Assembly (NCBI GenBank): GCA_014529385.2
Contig: CM043952.1
Location: 70,174,299 to 70,238,298, forward strand
From: Adiantum capillus-veneris
Lineage: Eukaryota; Streptophyta; Polypodiopsida; Polypodiales; Pteridaceae
Direction of reading: 5' to 3'
Length of the DNA stretch: 64,000 nt
Of this stretch, positions 33,062 to 44,796 are shown piece after piece. The position numbers and the translations under genes are program-made. Positions within the stretch are counted from its first letter, which is position 1, and each line of letters begins with the position of its first letter. The notes under the pieces are model-generated. The model made no database searches and had not been told where the DNA came from. It saw only the letters and a list, made by a program, of their open reading frames with translations.

Positions 33062-33268
33062 TGTTGGGGTAAAGGCATTGTGCCTTTGCTCGGGGCCGAA
33101 CATCCGGTGTCTGACCGCCCACTGACCACACTAACCTTATTCTTCATGTACCAAAGAATAAGGAGCACCCCATTTCTTGGATGTTTGCTCCACCCACACA
33201 GCAGAGCACTAAATCCTCCTCCCTCTCTCACACTGCACCACACACACACGCATTCCGCACACCACACA
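33062..33268 (+). repeat. 5' LTR of a plus-strand copia-type element
   Basis: It starts TGTTGGGGTAAAGG and ends about '...accacaca'. It is followed by a tRNA-Met-type primer binding site. It matches 49476-49696 along its length ('cttattcttcat.taccaaag', 'aaggagcacccca', 'tttgctccacccacaca'). Confidence 0.75.
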
Positions 33269-33273
33269 CTCTT

Positions 33274-33291
33274 TTGGTATCATAGCAAGTC
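33274..33291 (+). promoter_or_regulatory. Primer binding site (initiator tRNA-Met type)
   Basis: TTGGTATCATAGCAAGTC follows the LTR by a few bases. It differs from the consensus by one base (ATCAT for ATCAG). Confidence 0.75.
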
Positions 33292-33943
33292 GAGAGAAAT
33301 TGAAGGTAGATGTGAGCAAAAGGTAGCAAGCTTAGGATCTCCATCTGAATTGAACGCAAGGAAAGATTGGAAGCAGATAGGGCTATTTGCAGCAAAACTG
33401 AGTTGCAGCTTGAACAATCAAGCAAGGTAGTCAGTTGAAGATCTCCAGGAGCTCACGAGATTGAACATCTTCACTCAATTTGGCTAAAGCAACAACAGAC
33501 AACAGAGAATTGAGAGAGGGAAACCAAGTTGCTGAGAAGAGGAATCTCTATAGAGTAAGCTTTTGAGTTCACAAAATTGAAGCCAAAGCAAGCTTGAAAG
33601 AAATCAAGCAGCAGTAGGAAAGGTTGTGTGGCTATGTGTGTTGCACACACACACACATTATAGTCTCAATACGGATAATATCATGTTGGCTTAGTGGCAT
33701 GATGGTATTTCCTTTGGCCGACCATAGTTATCCTTTTTTTATAACCAAACATAAAAGACCTTATGGTTTTTTTCATTAGGTTGGCATCATTATTATTAGG
33801 CACTATTGTATGGCTCTGTACAGGTTTAGTCAAAAACGGAAATTACTCTACACCGTTGTGAAATGGAGCTGCGAAGTCGGGATTTTGCACTATTCTTGAG
33901 ATTGTCTATTGGCAGTGCACATGGCCCGTTTATGGGAAGCATC
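33292..33943. other. Leader of the copia element, then unassigned DNA
   Basis: The A/G-rich leader runs to about 33660 and includes a short CA tract (33644-33657). No gag frame follows. The remainder to 33943 is unassigned and ends where a truncated chromovirus internal sequence begins. Confidence 0.4.
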
Positions 33944-34445
33944 CTCCAAATGCATCATTAGTAGCTTGCTCATTAGCAAAATCAAAGCTATCAACATTAA
34001 TTTCACTCTCTTTACTATTGTCAACCATTCTAACAACTTTTAGGTGTAAATTTTTTAGGTGTACTTTGGCACTTCAAGCCCTAGTTGTTACTCCTCTTTA
34101 CCCCTTTACAAAAATCACTCAAGCTATTGTACACGTGGCTCGAATACCATTAATTGCAAGGAATAGAAGAGAGGGTCGTTCAACACAAAAATAGCACCGG
34201 CTCCTGTCAAGCTTCTAATAGCTCAATAGTGGCTAAGCCGTAGGCAAGCCCCATAGGACTCCACTATTAAGACCATAGATCTCGATGGTGATGCCCTGTT
34301 AGCTGCACGAAGGCAGGCACACTGCAAGGCTGAAAAATCCCTATTCTACTTACTCACAAGCAATTAATAATACCAACCATTTATAGCTAACTTGAGGACC
34401 TCCCTTCTTGAGCAAGAAAACAGAAACCTTGTGCTCTAATACCAA
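33944..34445 (-). pseudogene. Second, truncated internal copy of chromovirus A (gag start, leader, primer site)
   Basis: Downstream of the chromovirus 3' LTR (on the minus strand) the primer binding site, leader and first two dozen or so gag codons appear again (33944-34030 holds the gag start). They match 41340-41838 closely and are cut at 33944. An ordinary element would have host DNA here. Confidence 0.85.
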
Positions 34446-36014
34446 TGTAACATTTAATGGCCTAAAAACTTGTTTGTAGCGGAAATTAGCATGAACATAG
34501 TGGGCATTCCATTATAATAGATTCCTAATGAGAATTACAAGAGCGCTTGGGTGGAGAGAGCAACAAAAAGCATAACACCTAGCTAGATAGCATGAACAAT
34601 ACTTTCAAAAGAGAGATAGAAATTAAGCTATTGACAACAGTTGAGGACCGGATTTGCATGGAGTCGGTCCCCCCTCCAAAAGGCTTTGTATTATGGTTTC
34701 TCCCATCAAGAGAGACATTGTACAATACAATTCTTTGTGTTCCTTCAAGACTAGCTAGTGCAATGAAGATGAAAGCTTCATGCACTAAGCAAAACACTTA
34801 GCAAACACAACATCAATTATTCCCGGTCTTAGACCCAAGACCTCACACACCTTCAAAGATGGTGAGGGCTAGCAAGGTATGAGAGTAGATTAAGAGGAAG
34901 TAGGAGTATTCTTACGAGACAGATGTACATCTCCTCACATAATCACTCATATCAGCATAGATTAGCTTAGTAATTAGCATGGTAGAGGAGATGGGCATGC
35001 ATTGAAGCTTGGCTCTTGGTTGGATTTGCATCACAAAGCCAAGAGTTGTTGGTGTAGGCCTCCCTTCTCACAAGCTTGGAGTAGGTGATAAGCTTTCCAT
35101 TAAAGCTTGAGAAGGAGAGAGAGTCTTCTTTACTTCACACATGAGATTGTGTGAGTGTGTGTGTGATCATCCTTGCAAAAATCAGCCCCCCCTCTCTCTT
35201 GGGCGACCCCTCTTGTTATTTTCTCTTGCTACCCTCTCATTGGACCTACCTACGGCTAGCCAATGACAATTAAGCAGCATAAGTGATAGCCTTCTTACAT
35301 GTGTCCCCCTTTCCCCTTTTGTGAGAGCTTTAGGTTATTTAATAATTCAACTAAACTCTCATTGGACCCCTTTGCCTCCTGGCCAATAGGAATCAGGCAA
35401 GCCATGGGGCTACTGAATGCTCATTGGACCCTTTGGGAGACTGTCCAATAGTCTTCTAGAGGACTTTATTCTCATTGGTTCGTTTATTAAGTGTTTTTAA
35501 ATTAATAAAACTAAATTTACTCTAGCCTAATTCTCATTGGTCCACCTCCAAGGCCATCCAATAGGAATTGGGTACACCTTGTGGGCATCTGGCCTAGGGA
35601 GCTGACATGTGTCCCTCATTCCCTTTGTGTAAAGGGAGCTTTTGTGTGTGTGTGTGTGGCTTTCTCTCTCATCCCCTACAAGCAAGGCTCGCCCCCTCCT
35701 ATGTAGGGATTTGTAAAGACTTTTTTGACACACACAAAGCATCCAATTCCCCCATGGTTGACCTTTGGACACAACCTTTGAATTTTGGAACCTTAGCATT
35801 TTGGAAGTCTTAATGGGTTGAACCTTAGGGTCTTTTTATCCCATTGTTGCACATGGCTCTTTTGCAGAGAGCCCCCCCTTTGGATCCCTACTGTGGCCGG
35901 TCTGCTAGCTTAACCAATATTCTAGCTTTTTCTCCCCTGGCACTTCCCCATATTAAATGATCAGTTTAACATGAGAAAATCATTTAGGAGAATTAGATAT
36001 TGATTATTATGACA
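34446..36014 (-). repeat. 3' LTR of chromovirus A
   Basis: On the minus strand it starts TGTCATAATAATC and ends '...ATGTTACA'. It is 1569 bases long. It differs from the 5' LTR by scattered substitutions and lacks a short duplication ('tttggatccctat') near 43280. Confidence 0.9.
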
Positions 36015-36027
36015 TTACCTCTCTCTT
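36015..36027 (-). promoter_or_regulatory. Polypurine tract of chromovirus A
   Basis: Minus-strand AAGAGAGAGGTAA lies directly before the 3' LTR. The same tract is at 56981-56993 in chromovirus B. Confidence 0.8.
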
Positions 36028-36400
36028 GAAATCATAGTCGTCCTCGACTATGGTGTAGAGAAGATAAAGCATATTCATGAGTCCTGTTCTTAGCGGGTAG
36101 AGGATCCCTATGTTACCCTACGACATCATTCCACAATGGATGACTAGTCTATTTGGTGCTTGAGAGCCTGAGGCTACCGCAAGCATGCCTGCACATTAGT
36201 CCTATCAATCTTCCATAGTAGAGTGAGAAGCTCTACTTGGTGTTTGGGAGACGTCGTCTCCGCAAACTTGATCTAAGCATGCATGCTACTTCATTTTTGT
36301 GCACAATAAAGAAAAAGAGAGTCTTATAAGACAAAAAATTTGTTCATTTTTAACATTTTGTACATTTGCTTACTCTTGGGAAGCATTGTAAGCAGTGACA

Positions 36401-37028
36401 AGATTTAGGTTATCCTTTAATTGTATGCCTTGCATCCATTTAGCATTTTCAAAAGGATAATTCTTAAACTTAATAAGATATCGTTGGATAGTCTTACCGC
36501 CTCTAATTTAGGTTATCCTTTAATTGTATGCCTTGCATCCATTTAGCATTTTCAAAAGGATAATTCTTAAACTTAATAAGATATCGTTGGATAGTCTTAC
36601 CGCCTCTTAGTACCTTGTCTTCATGTCGGAGAATGGACTTGGGCTGCGGACTCGGGTTGCAGCACCTCCTCTTGGTCCTCGATCTCCGTTGGGTCTTCAA
36701 TAGTTGGTTCTTGAAGTGGCTCTCCTTTGTAAGGCTTTAATAGGCTCACATGGAAATCATTGTGTATGAGCCAATGATTGGGCAACTTGAGTTGATAGGC
36801 CATCTCATTGATTGGCCTAAGAATCTGAAAGGGACCATAGTACCTTTTTGCTAGTTTATCATAGTACTTTTGGTGTCCCGTAGGATTCTTGCCCATCGTG
36901 TGCCTTAATCGAGCCTTGGGAAATTTTAATAAGACCCAATCATTTTCTTTAAAGGCTTGGGCTCTTCTGTGCTTGTCAGCAGCAGCCTTTTGCCTTTGTT
37001 GTGAGATAGAGATAGCATCCTTAATCTT
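36401..37028 (-). pseudogene. Chromovirus A integrase C-terminus and chromodomain
   Basis: Frame 36621-36896 holds '[10 protein letters not shown]'-like sequence (here '[21 protein letters not shown]', the GPF/Y module), then 'AYQLKLP' and 'FHVSLLKPY'. Frame 36503-36700 continues with a chromodomain-like '[20 protein letters not shown]' and 'WMQG'. A 103-base tandem duplication (36402-36504 and 36505-36607) repeats the chromodomain end. Chromodomains of this kind are thought to steer integration to chromatin. Confidence 0.8.
36402..36607. repeat. 103-bp perfect-looking tandem duplication in the chromodomain tail
   Basis: The block from 'atttaggttatcctttaatt' to 'cttaccgcctct' occurs twice back to back. 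Chromovirus B has it once. Confidence 0.9.
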
Positions 37029-37445
37029 TTAAAAAGATTCTTGTAGGTCTCGGCTATACTCATCTGCAACAAAGATCTTCCCATGTACCTTAAGTAGCAA
37101 GGGACTTTTTGATCGTCCCTCAATTACCTCGAAAGGTGCTTTTCCCGTGGAAGTATGTATAGTGTTATTGTAAGCATACTCCACTAAGGGTAAGTACTTC
37201 TCCCATTGGGATCTTTGATCTACTTCCGTTACATAGGCTTTTAGTAGATCGAGAATTGTTAGGTTAGCTATTTCACTTTGGCCATCTGTTTGTGGATGAT
37301 AGGCCAAAGAGAAGTTTAGCCTTGTCCCTAAATTCTCAAAGAGACCCTTCCATAAATTACTGGTCATTCTAGGATCTCTATCCGACACTATGGACATTGA
37401 CAAGCCATGGTACTTGAAAATTTGTGAAATGAAGAGGGTTGCCAT
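37029..37445 (-). pseudogene. Chromovirus A integrase core, second half
   Basis: In 138 codons the catalytic D is in 'IVSDRDPRMTSNLW' and the E in 'DGQSEIANLTI', both present. It continues with 'LPLVEYAYNNTIHTSTGKAPF'. A frame change at about 37440 separates it from the first half. Confidence 0.85.
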
Positions 37446-37927
37446 TTGATGGGCTTTGATAGTCTTCTTGACAGGTATAAATGAGCTTGTTTACTGAAAC
37501 TGTCTACTATCGTCCATATTCCCGTATTCCCATGGATAGACTTAGGCAATCCAAAGATAAAATCCATGGATATGCTCTCCCATGGTGAATTAGGGATTGG
37601 CAAGGGTTGAAGCAATCCAAGTTGCTTCCCTCTATCAAATTTTGTCTTTTGGCATACCACACATTTAGAAACATACTCTTGTATGTTCACTTTCATGGTA
37701 GGCCAATAGAAATATGTTTCAATTCCCTTTAAGATAGACTGAATCCCTCTATGCCCCGCATAAGGTGGAGCATGAGATTCATACATTACTTTCTCACGTA
37801 GTGAGTTAGTAACACATAGTCTATTACCGTAAGGAAGATAACCATCTTGTAAAGTAAATGGTTCTTCTTTCTTCCCTAATGCAAGGGCTGAAAGCACATC
37901 TCCAAAATCGGGAAATAGCATACTCAT
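37388..37927 (-). pseudogene. Chromovirus A integrase zinc finger and first half of core
   Basis: It carries 'HAPPYAGHRGIQ' and 'CVVCQKTK' (HHCC finger) and then 'WESISMDFIFGLP' with the first catalytic D. The frame shifts after 'SFSKQAHL'. Confidence 0.85.
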
Positions 37928-38849
37928 CTATCATTGAAGATAGATCATTGTGAGTTGCTATGGAAACCGCATTCACTCTCGATCGTCTTGAGAGTGCATC
38001 GGCTACTTGATTATGCTTGCCAGCAATGTGAGCAATATGAAAATGAAATTGCGAAAGGAAATTTGCCCACCTCATTTGTTTGTCGGAGAGCTTAGTCTGC
38101 GTCATGAAGTACTTAAGACTTTGGTGATCCGTTCGCAGAATGAAAGGAGTCCCCAATAGATAGTGCTTCCATGAGTCTAAGGCATGTAGAACTGCAAGGA
38201 GTTCCTTTTCGTATATGCCTAGAGCTTGCTCAACAGGGTCGAGCCTTCGACTTTCATAGCCTATGGTGTGCCCTTCTTGAAGCAAAACAGCTCCAAGGCA
38301 ATCACCACAAGCATCACATTTCACCTCAAATGGTTTTGAGAGATCCGGTAGTGTAAGCACAGGTTGAGAGATAAGATTTTCTTTAAGATTTTCGAAAGCA
38401 TTGTTCTCCTTAGCAGACCATGTATACCTAACACTTTTCTTTGTTAGGTCATGTAATGGTCCTGCAATTTGTGAGAACTTTTCTATGAAGCGTCTATAGT
38501 ATGCACACATACCTATAAAGCTTCTTAATTCATGAAGATTCTTTGGTTTAGGCCATCCTTTTATTACCTCTAACTTTGATGGATCCATTTGGATGCCATC
38601 TTGAGAGATAATGTGACCTAAATACTGAATCTCTTGCAAGAAAAAATCACTTTTCTTTCGATTAACATAAAGTTTATTCTCTCTTAAAACTTGAAATATT
38701 ACCTGGAGGTGTTGCTTGTGTTCGTCTAATGAATTAGAGTAGATGATAATATCATCAAAGAACACTCCAGTGAAGGTTCGATGAGGCCTGAACAGCTTCT
38801 CCATCAAGCAGTTGAATGTGGCTGGTGCATTGGTCAAGCCAAAAGGCAT
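37824..38849 (-). pseudogene. Chromovirus A reverse transcriptase (C-terminal) and RNase H
   Basis: In 341 codons it shows '[13 protein letters not shown]', '[10 protein letters not shown]' with both catalytic aspartates (residues 32-33), 'QYLGHIIS', 'CAYYRRFI', then RNase H 'FEVKCDACGDCLGAVLLQ', 'YEKELLAVLHALDSWKHYL', 'LRTDHQSLKYF' and 'NQVADALSRR'. The RT/RNase H catalytic residues appear intact. Frame is lost at the end near 37927. Confidence 0.9.
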
Positions 38850-39496
38850 GACAATGTATTCGTAAAGACCAAATGTGGTGCGAAATGCGGTCTTTACAAT
38901 GTCTTGATCAACTGTCCTTATTTGATGATAGCCACTTTTTAGGTCAATCCTACTGAAGTAGGTCGATCCTTGTAGCTTATCAAATAGGTCTTCTACTCGT
39001 GGAACGGGAAACCTATTCTTGATAGTGATCCTATTAGTGCTCTATAGTCGACACACATACGATATGTGCTCTTCTTTTGCACTAATAGCACAAGTGAGAA
39101 AAATGGAGATGAGATAGGCCTAACCATGCCCTTCTCAACTAACTCATGCACTTGCCGCATAATCTCCTCTTGTTGAGCTTGAGAAACTCTATAAGGAGGT
39201 TTGTTAGGCGGTGAACTTCCTGGAAGAAGTTCAATTGCATGGTCATCATTACCTCGTTTAGGAGGTAGCTCACAAGGGATGTCGTCAATAAAGACATCTT
39301 GAAACCCCTTGAGAAAATTGGATAACTCTAATTCCTTTTGGTTGCTTTTATTTTCTTTTGCTAAAGCATTAGGTTCATTTTGAGAATCTTTAACAAAAAT
39401 CATGTACACGGAAATAGAGCTCTTTATTGACTTGTTTAAAGCTAGTGTATGTACAATGGGGATAGTGTTACCCATTTCCTTAGCATCTATATACAT
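38850..39496 (-). pseudogene. Chromovirus A RT N-terminal part
   Basis: Frame 38993-39496 has 'GFQDVFIDDIPCELPPKRG', 'PPYRVSQAQQEEIMRQV' and 'MVRPISSPF', then 'YRMCVDYRAL', where a frameshift occurs. The catalytic 'RIDLKSGYHQI' region lies at about 38920-38960 in the frame that leads to the next piece. Confidence 0.8.
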
Positions 39497-39499
39497 ATC

Positions 39500-40292
39500 T
39501 TTTTCCCTGAACTTCTCCTTTCAAGGAATTTAACATTGGCAGCCAGGCGATCAAACCATGGTGCCCCTAGGATTACATCCTCATGCTTGAGATGAGAGAT
39601 AAAGAAGTCCTCTTTGTCCACATAGCTTTGGACATGAAGCCTCAATTTCCCGATTAAGGGAGTGAGTGAAGCTTCTTGCCCCTTGAAAGCACTGTCTGCG
39701 GGGGTAGAACATCTCCCATCTCATAGGCTTGTATGCCTAGCTTGGTGGCCAAATCGATAGATATAAAATTGTGAGTAGAACCAGGGTCAAAGAGAATAAA
39801 AGCATCATGTTCTCTTACCTTTCCCCAAGCATGGCATAGAGGAGATCCTTTGTGGTGAATTTGGTGAGTCTCCTCCTCTTGGATTTCAACCAAGGTAGCT
39901 CTAGGAGGATCTTGGCGGTTGTTCTTTTGGGGACAAGCGCGGTACGCATGCCCTTGTTCGCCGCACTTGAAACACCAGTTATCCTTGCGATAACGCTCAA
40001 GCTCTTCAGGAGAGAGTTTGTTTTTACCTTTGTAAACTCCCTTCTCTTTAGCTTTGTTGGAGTTGCCCTTAGGAGACTTTTGGACATTGTCCTTTCCCTT
40101 AGGCTCGTTGGAACCCTTGTTTTCCATGGGTTTATTATTTCTTTTAGCCCCCATTTGGAAATTGATTCGAGAGGCCACCATAGTATGGTGTATTACCGCC
40201 GATATGGTACGTGGCCTTTGGGAGTTGACATACTCCGCCATTTCTTCAGTTAAGCCCGCACAAAATTGTTGCTTTTGCTCTCCAAAATCCAA
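39500..40292 (-). pseudogene. Chromovirus A Gag zinc knuckle and protease
   Basis: Frame 39654-40292 includes 'QQFCAGLTEEMAEYVNSQRP', a Lys/Asn-rich linker, the knuckle 'CFKCGEQGHAYRAC' and the RVP_2-type protease start 'ILFDPGSTHNFIS' followed by 'LATKLGIQ'. The D-P-G form is shared with chromovirus B and so is probably a family trait rather than damage. The protease C-terminus continues in another frame to about 39500. Confidence 0.8.
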
Positions 40293-40356
40293 CTTTTTGA
40301 AGACAGTGGCTTTGAGTTGTAGGTCCCAAAACTTGTCTATATATTTGTGGATGGAT

Positions 40357-41421
40357 TCATAGAGGAGAGAGCTTTAAGCTTCGCCATTCGGTGAGTACTT
40401 TGTCTTTGGCATCGGTGGCCAAAAACAGCTTCATAATGGAAGCTCTTAAAGCTTTCCATGTTCGCGGAGCTTCACCGCTGGCTCGTAGGCTAGGCCACCA
40501 TTGCCTGGCGGACTTTTGAAAGTGCATAGCTACATGGCGTAGCTTAGAGGACTCCGTGAAGCTCTCATCTCCGAACGCCGCATCAAACTGTTGGATAAAG
40601 GCCAAGACTTTGTCCGTAGCACCAAAGGTGCCATCATAGGTAAGGAAAGAGATGCTCTTCCCTCCCTCTTTGAACTTCTTCAGCTTGGACGACCTCTTCC
40701 ATGCGGCATAGGATTTCCTATCGCCTCTTCTTTTTTATGGTTCAAAGGTTGCACCATCACTTTCTTCAGAAGGTGAAGAATTTGAAGAAGGTGGAGAAGA
40801 GGGTGACCTCTTTCTCGCCTTTTTCTTGTCTTGATCTTCGTCGTGCTCACCATCACTTTCATAAGAGGAAGAGGATGAAGAAGATGGAGAAGAGGGTGTC
40901 CTCTTTCTCGCCTTTTTCTTCTCTTGCTTTTTATCATCCCTCTTTGAATTATGGTGTGAAGAAGGGTGCGTTGGTCTTCTCCACTTTGGTGGTGATGGAG
41001 AGCGTTTAGCCCGCCGTCTTCGTGGAGCCATCTCCGCCGAGGTGGCGGGAGACTCACTTCTTTCTCGTTCCTTCAGTGGAGGCTCTTGAGTTCTCCTTTG
41101 GGAAGGAGATGCATCATCAAGAAGTAAATTCTTGAGCCCTTCATATGGATTCTCTTCTTCTTCCCGAATTGGAGAGAGACCTCTTTTGGAAGTCTCACAA
41201 GGAGGCTTCCTAGGTGTTCTCTCGTCATGGTGGTGAGCTTGGAGAATCCCATGACCACGGAGCTGCCGTTGCACTTCACTTTGGATAGATGGATTGCCCA
41301 TGGCTTGTTGAAGCCTAGAAACAAGATAGTTAACAAGCATCGGAGCATCATTAGTAGCTTGCTCATTAGCAAAATCAAAGTTATCAACATTAACTTCACT
41401 CTCTTTACTATTGTCAGCCAT
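40357..41421 (-). pseudogene. Chromovirus A Gag N-terminus and capsid
   Basis: The start is 'MADNSKESEVNVDNFDFANE' at 41421, and 228 open codons follow. These include two Ser/Lys/Arg-rich stretches of the form 'KKKARKR.PSSP', a local duplication. After a frame change near 40735 comes the capsid part, 'FIQQFDAAFGDESFTESSKLRHVAMHF' in pieces, 'ARQWWPSL' and 'VLTEWRSLKL' (frame 40357-40605). Confidence 0.8.
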
Positions 41422-41819
41422 TCTAACAACATTTAGATGTAAACTTTTTAGGTGTACTTTGGCACTTTAAGCCCTAGTTGCTACTCCTCTTTACCCCTTT
41501 AGAAAAAGCACTCAAGCTACTGTACCCGTGGCTCGAATACCATTAATTGCAAGGAATAGAAGAGAGGGTCGTTCAACACAAAAATAGCACCGGCTCCTGT
41601 CAAGCTTCTAATAGCTCAATAGTGGTTAAGCCGTAGGCAAGCCCTGTAGGAATCCACTATTAAGACCATAGCTCTCGATGGTGATGCCCTGTTAGCTGCA
41701 CGAAGGCAGGCGCACTGCAAGGTTGAAAAATCACTATTCTACTTACTCACAGGCAATTAATAATACCAACCATTTATAGCTAGCTTGAGGACCTCCCTTC
41801 TTGAGCAAGAAAACAAAAA

Positions 41820-41838
41820 CCTTGTGCTCTGATACCAA
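41820..41838 (-). promoter_or_regulatory. Primer binding site of chromovirus A
   Basis: Minus-strand TTGGTATCAGAGCACAAGG, the full initiator tRNA-Met consensus, starts right after the 5' LTR end. The diverged second copy, 'accaa' with 'gctctaataccaa', lies at 34430-34445. Confidence 0.9.
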
Positions 41839-43426
41839 TGTAACATTTAATGGCCTAAAACTTGTGTGTAGTGGAAATTAGCATGAACATAGTGGGAATT
41901 CCATTAGAATAGATTCCTAATGAGAATTACAAGAGCGCTTGGGTGGAGAGAGCAACAAAAAGCATAACACATAGTTACATAGCATGAACAATACTTTCAA
42001 AAGAGAGAGAAATTAAGCTATTGACAACAGTTGAGGACCGGATTTGCATGGAGCCGGTCCCCCCTCCAAAAGGCTTTGTATTATGGTTTCTCCCATCAAG
42101 AGAGACATTGTACAATACAATTCTTTGTGTTCCTTCAAGACTAGCTAGTGCAATGAAGATGAAAGCTTCATGCACTAAGCAAAACACTTAGCAAACACAA
42201 CATCAATTATCCCCGGTCTCAGACCCAAGACCTCACACACCTTCAAAGATTGTGAGAGCTAGCAGGGTATGAGAGTAGATTGAGAGGAAGTAGGAGTATT
42301 CTTACGAGACAGATGTACATCTCCTCACATAATCACTCATATCAGCATAGATTAGCTTAGTAATTAGCATGGTAGAGGAGATGGGCATGCATTGAAGCTT
42401 GGCTCTTGGTTGGATTTGCATCACAAAGCCAAGAGTTGTTGGTGTAGGCCTCCCTTCTCACAAGCTTGGAGTAGGTGATAAGCTTTCCATTAAAGCTTGA
42501 GAAGGAGAGAGAGTCTTCTTTACTTCACACATGAGATTGTGTGAGTGTGTGTGTGATCATCCTTGCAAAAATCAGCCCCCCCTCTCTCTTGGGCGACCCC
42601 TCTTGTTATTTTCTCTTGCTACCCTCTCATTGGACCTCCCTAGGGCTAGCCAATGACAATTAAGCAGCATAAGTGATAGCCTTCTTACATGTGTCCCCCT
42701 TTCCCCTTTTGTGAGAGCTTTAGGTTATTTAATAATTCAACTAAACTCTCATTGGACCCCTTTGCCTCCTGGCCAATAGGAATCAGGCAAGCCATGGGGC
42801 TACTGAATGCTCATTGGACCCTTTGGGAGACTGTCCAATAGTCTTCTAGAGGACTTTATTCTCATTGGTTCTTTTATTAAGTGTTTTTAAATTAATAAAA
42901 CTAAATTTACTCTAGCCTAATTCTCATTGGTCCACCTCCAAGGCCATCCAATAGGAATTGGGTACACCTTGTGGGCATCTGGCCTAGGGAGCTGACATGT
43001 GTCCCTCATTCCCTTTGTGTAAAGGGAGCTTTTGTGTGTGTGTGTGTGGCTTTCTCTCTCATCCCCTACAAGCAAGGCTTGCCCCCTCCTAAGTAGGGAT
43101 TTGTAAAGACTTTTTTGACACACACAAAGCATCCAATTCCCCCATGGTTGACCTTTGGACACAACCTTTGAATTTTGGAACCTTAGCATTTTGGAAGTCT
43201 TAATGGGTTGAACCTTAGGGTCTTTTTAGCCCAGTGTTGCACATGGCTCTTTTGCAGATGGCCCCCCCTTTGGATCCCTATATTCCCTCCTTTGGATCCC
43301 TACTGTGGCCGGTCTGCTAGCTTAACCAATATTCTAGCTTTTTCTCCCCTGGCACTTCCCCATATTAAATGATCAGTTTAACATGAGAAAATCATTTAGG
43401 AGAATTAGATATTGATTATTATGACA
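41839..43426 (-). repeat. 5' LTR of chromovirus A
   Basis: It is 1588 bases, with TG and CA ends as in the other copy. It adds a short duplication around 43273-43300. Confidence 0.9.
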
Positions 43427-44176
43427 TTAACTATCGTTGGACCGTCATAGACTCCATTGCTTCCATCGATAGTTTTTCTTTGAGCCTTTTTATACACAAC
43501 CTTACCCTCCTCCGTGGTGTAGGATTTAAAATGATTGGGTGCAAGGTGTAAGTCTGTGGGGTCTTGTTGTTCTGTGGACTGTTTCGCTTCCTTTTGTTGT
43601 TGAGCTACTCTCAATTTTGTCGTCTCCTTATGGCACGGCTCAACTTTGGCTTCTCTATAGCCTCTAGATGTGTGATGTCAATGGCTTGTGGACTACACCA
43701 CATAACGCTTTGAAGGTATTCACCCCAATTATCTACCAGCTTTCGATGAGCATCACATGCCCCTATATAATTAAGCCATTCCACGGTAGATTTCTTTTCA
43801 ACTATTCTAGCACGCACATTTGCTTGATAATTTCGCCTCTTATATCTCTTACTCTTTTTGTCTAATTTTTAATTACGGAGATCTCTAGTGAAGAGTCACT
43901 AGATGAATCGCTACTCGCGTCTTCTGCTCTCTTGGATAGATTGTCATCTAGGGTACCACTAGGCCCTGAATGGTTTGTCCCCACATTCGCATTAATATTG
44001 ACTCGGATTCTTTGTCCTCAGATTCAATTTCAATTGATGATTCTGACTCCGAATCGTGTGGGCTATAGTCTTGTGAGACGCTACTGGCTCCAATGTCAGT
44101 CAAGCCTTCATTGTGTAGGTCATCAGAAGCTATATGCATTGCTTCTAGCATATTTAAGGGGACAATTTGTGGCATT
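43427..44176 (-). pseudogene. Gypsy J: region after protease, cut by chromovirus A
   Basis: Frames 43948-44190 (acidic, 'DSESESSIEIESED'), 43611-43817 ('TVEWLNYIGACDAHRKLVD') and 43405-43614 lie in succession. They look like a protease-to-RT linker but have no recognisable catalytic motif. The element is interrupted at 43427, and the rest of pol is not found beyond the chromovirus. Confidence 0.45.
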
Positions 44177-44796
44177 TCATCCCCCCTCAAGTGTTACCCA
44201 AGTCGTCCCCCTATTTTCCCAAGTGTCTATGGTTGCTGCTAGGTGGACCCAATCCACATTGACAGATTCAGTAATCCCAGGTAGAACATCCATATAAAGA
44301 GAATCTTCCCCAACATCAGTGTCCATTTTACATATGTAACAATATTGCAATGGGGCCGAGTGAATTGTGGTGTCACATCTATGATCAATTATAAATCTGT
44401 TTCCTAGAGGATGTGCAAGATCTACTCGAATAACAGAGTCCTGGAACCGCAAGTAGACATGGTTTTTAGACCATTCATGCACCATTTTTGCTTCCCTCAT
44501 GAAAGGACGTCCTAAGATCATCTCAGATGCCATAATGTGCTTGGAGAACTCCATAACAATGAAGGTATTTCTTATTTTATGTCCAAAGACCTTGATCTTG
44601 AGATCTTCTATCATCCAATAGGTTTAACAATAGACCCATTAGCCATCTTTACTACTATGGTTGTGGTCCCAAGGTGAGGTCTTCCCATAGTTTCCCAACA
44701 ATTTTTAGTCACAATGCTAACCCCAACGCCACCATCAAGGATTCCCTTCACAGTTAATCCCTTGGTAGTGATTGGTATGGTCGCATTGGCCCTCAA
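44177..44796 (-). pseudogene. Gypsy J aspartic protease
   Basis: Frame 44611-44796 carries 'GILDGGVGVSIVTKNCWETMG' split by one residue of context, with D-G-G at the active site. The next frame, 44177-44614, continues with 'HIMASEMILGRPFMREA'. This is the usual order of a gypsy retropepsin, with a frame break between the halves. Confidence 0.65.

Larger units (their letters stand above)
33944..43426 (-). mobile_element. Chromovirus A: LTR-internal-LTR-partial internal array, minus strand
   Basis: A chromodomain-bearing Ty3/gypsy element has LTRs at 41839-43426 (5') and 34446-36014 (3'). Gene order is gag, protease, RT, RNase H, integrase, chromodomain. Beyond the 3' LTR another internal region starts, so two elements share an LTR. 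The LTRs look about as alike as very recent duplicates. It lies in the protease-linker region of another gypsy element (43427 onward). No flanking TSD can be assigned because the left end is truncated. Confidence 0.85.

Noticed and set aside
34579-34797. 72-codon frame repeated at 41975-42187 as a conserved gene
   Set aside because: Both lie inside chromovirus A LTRs and the conservation is LTR identity.
35527-35799. 90-codon frame repeated at 42917-43189
   Set aside because: Again inside the LTR pair, with no domain.
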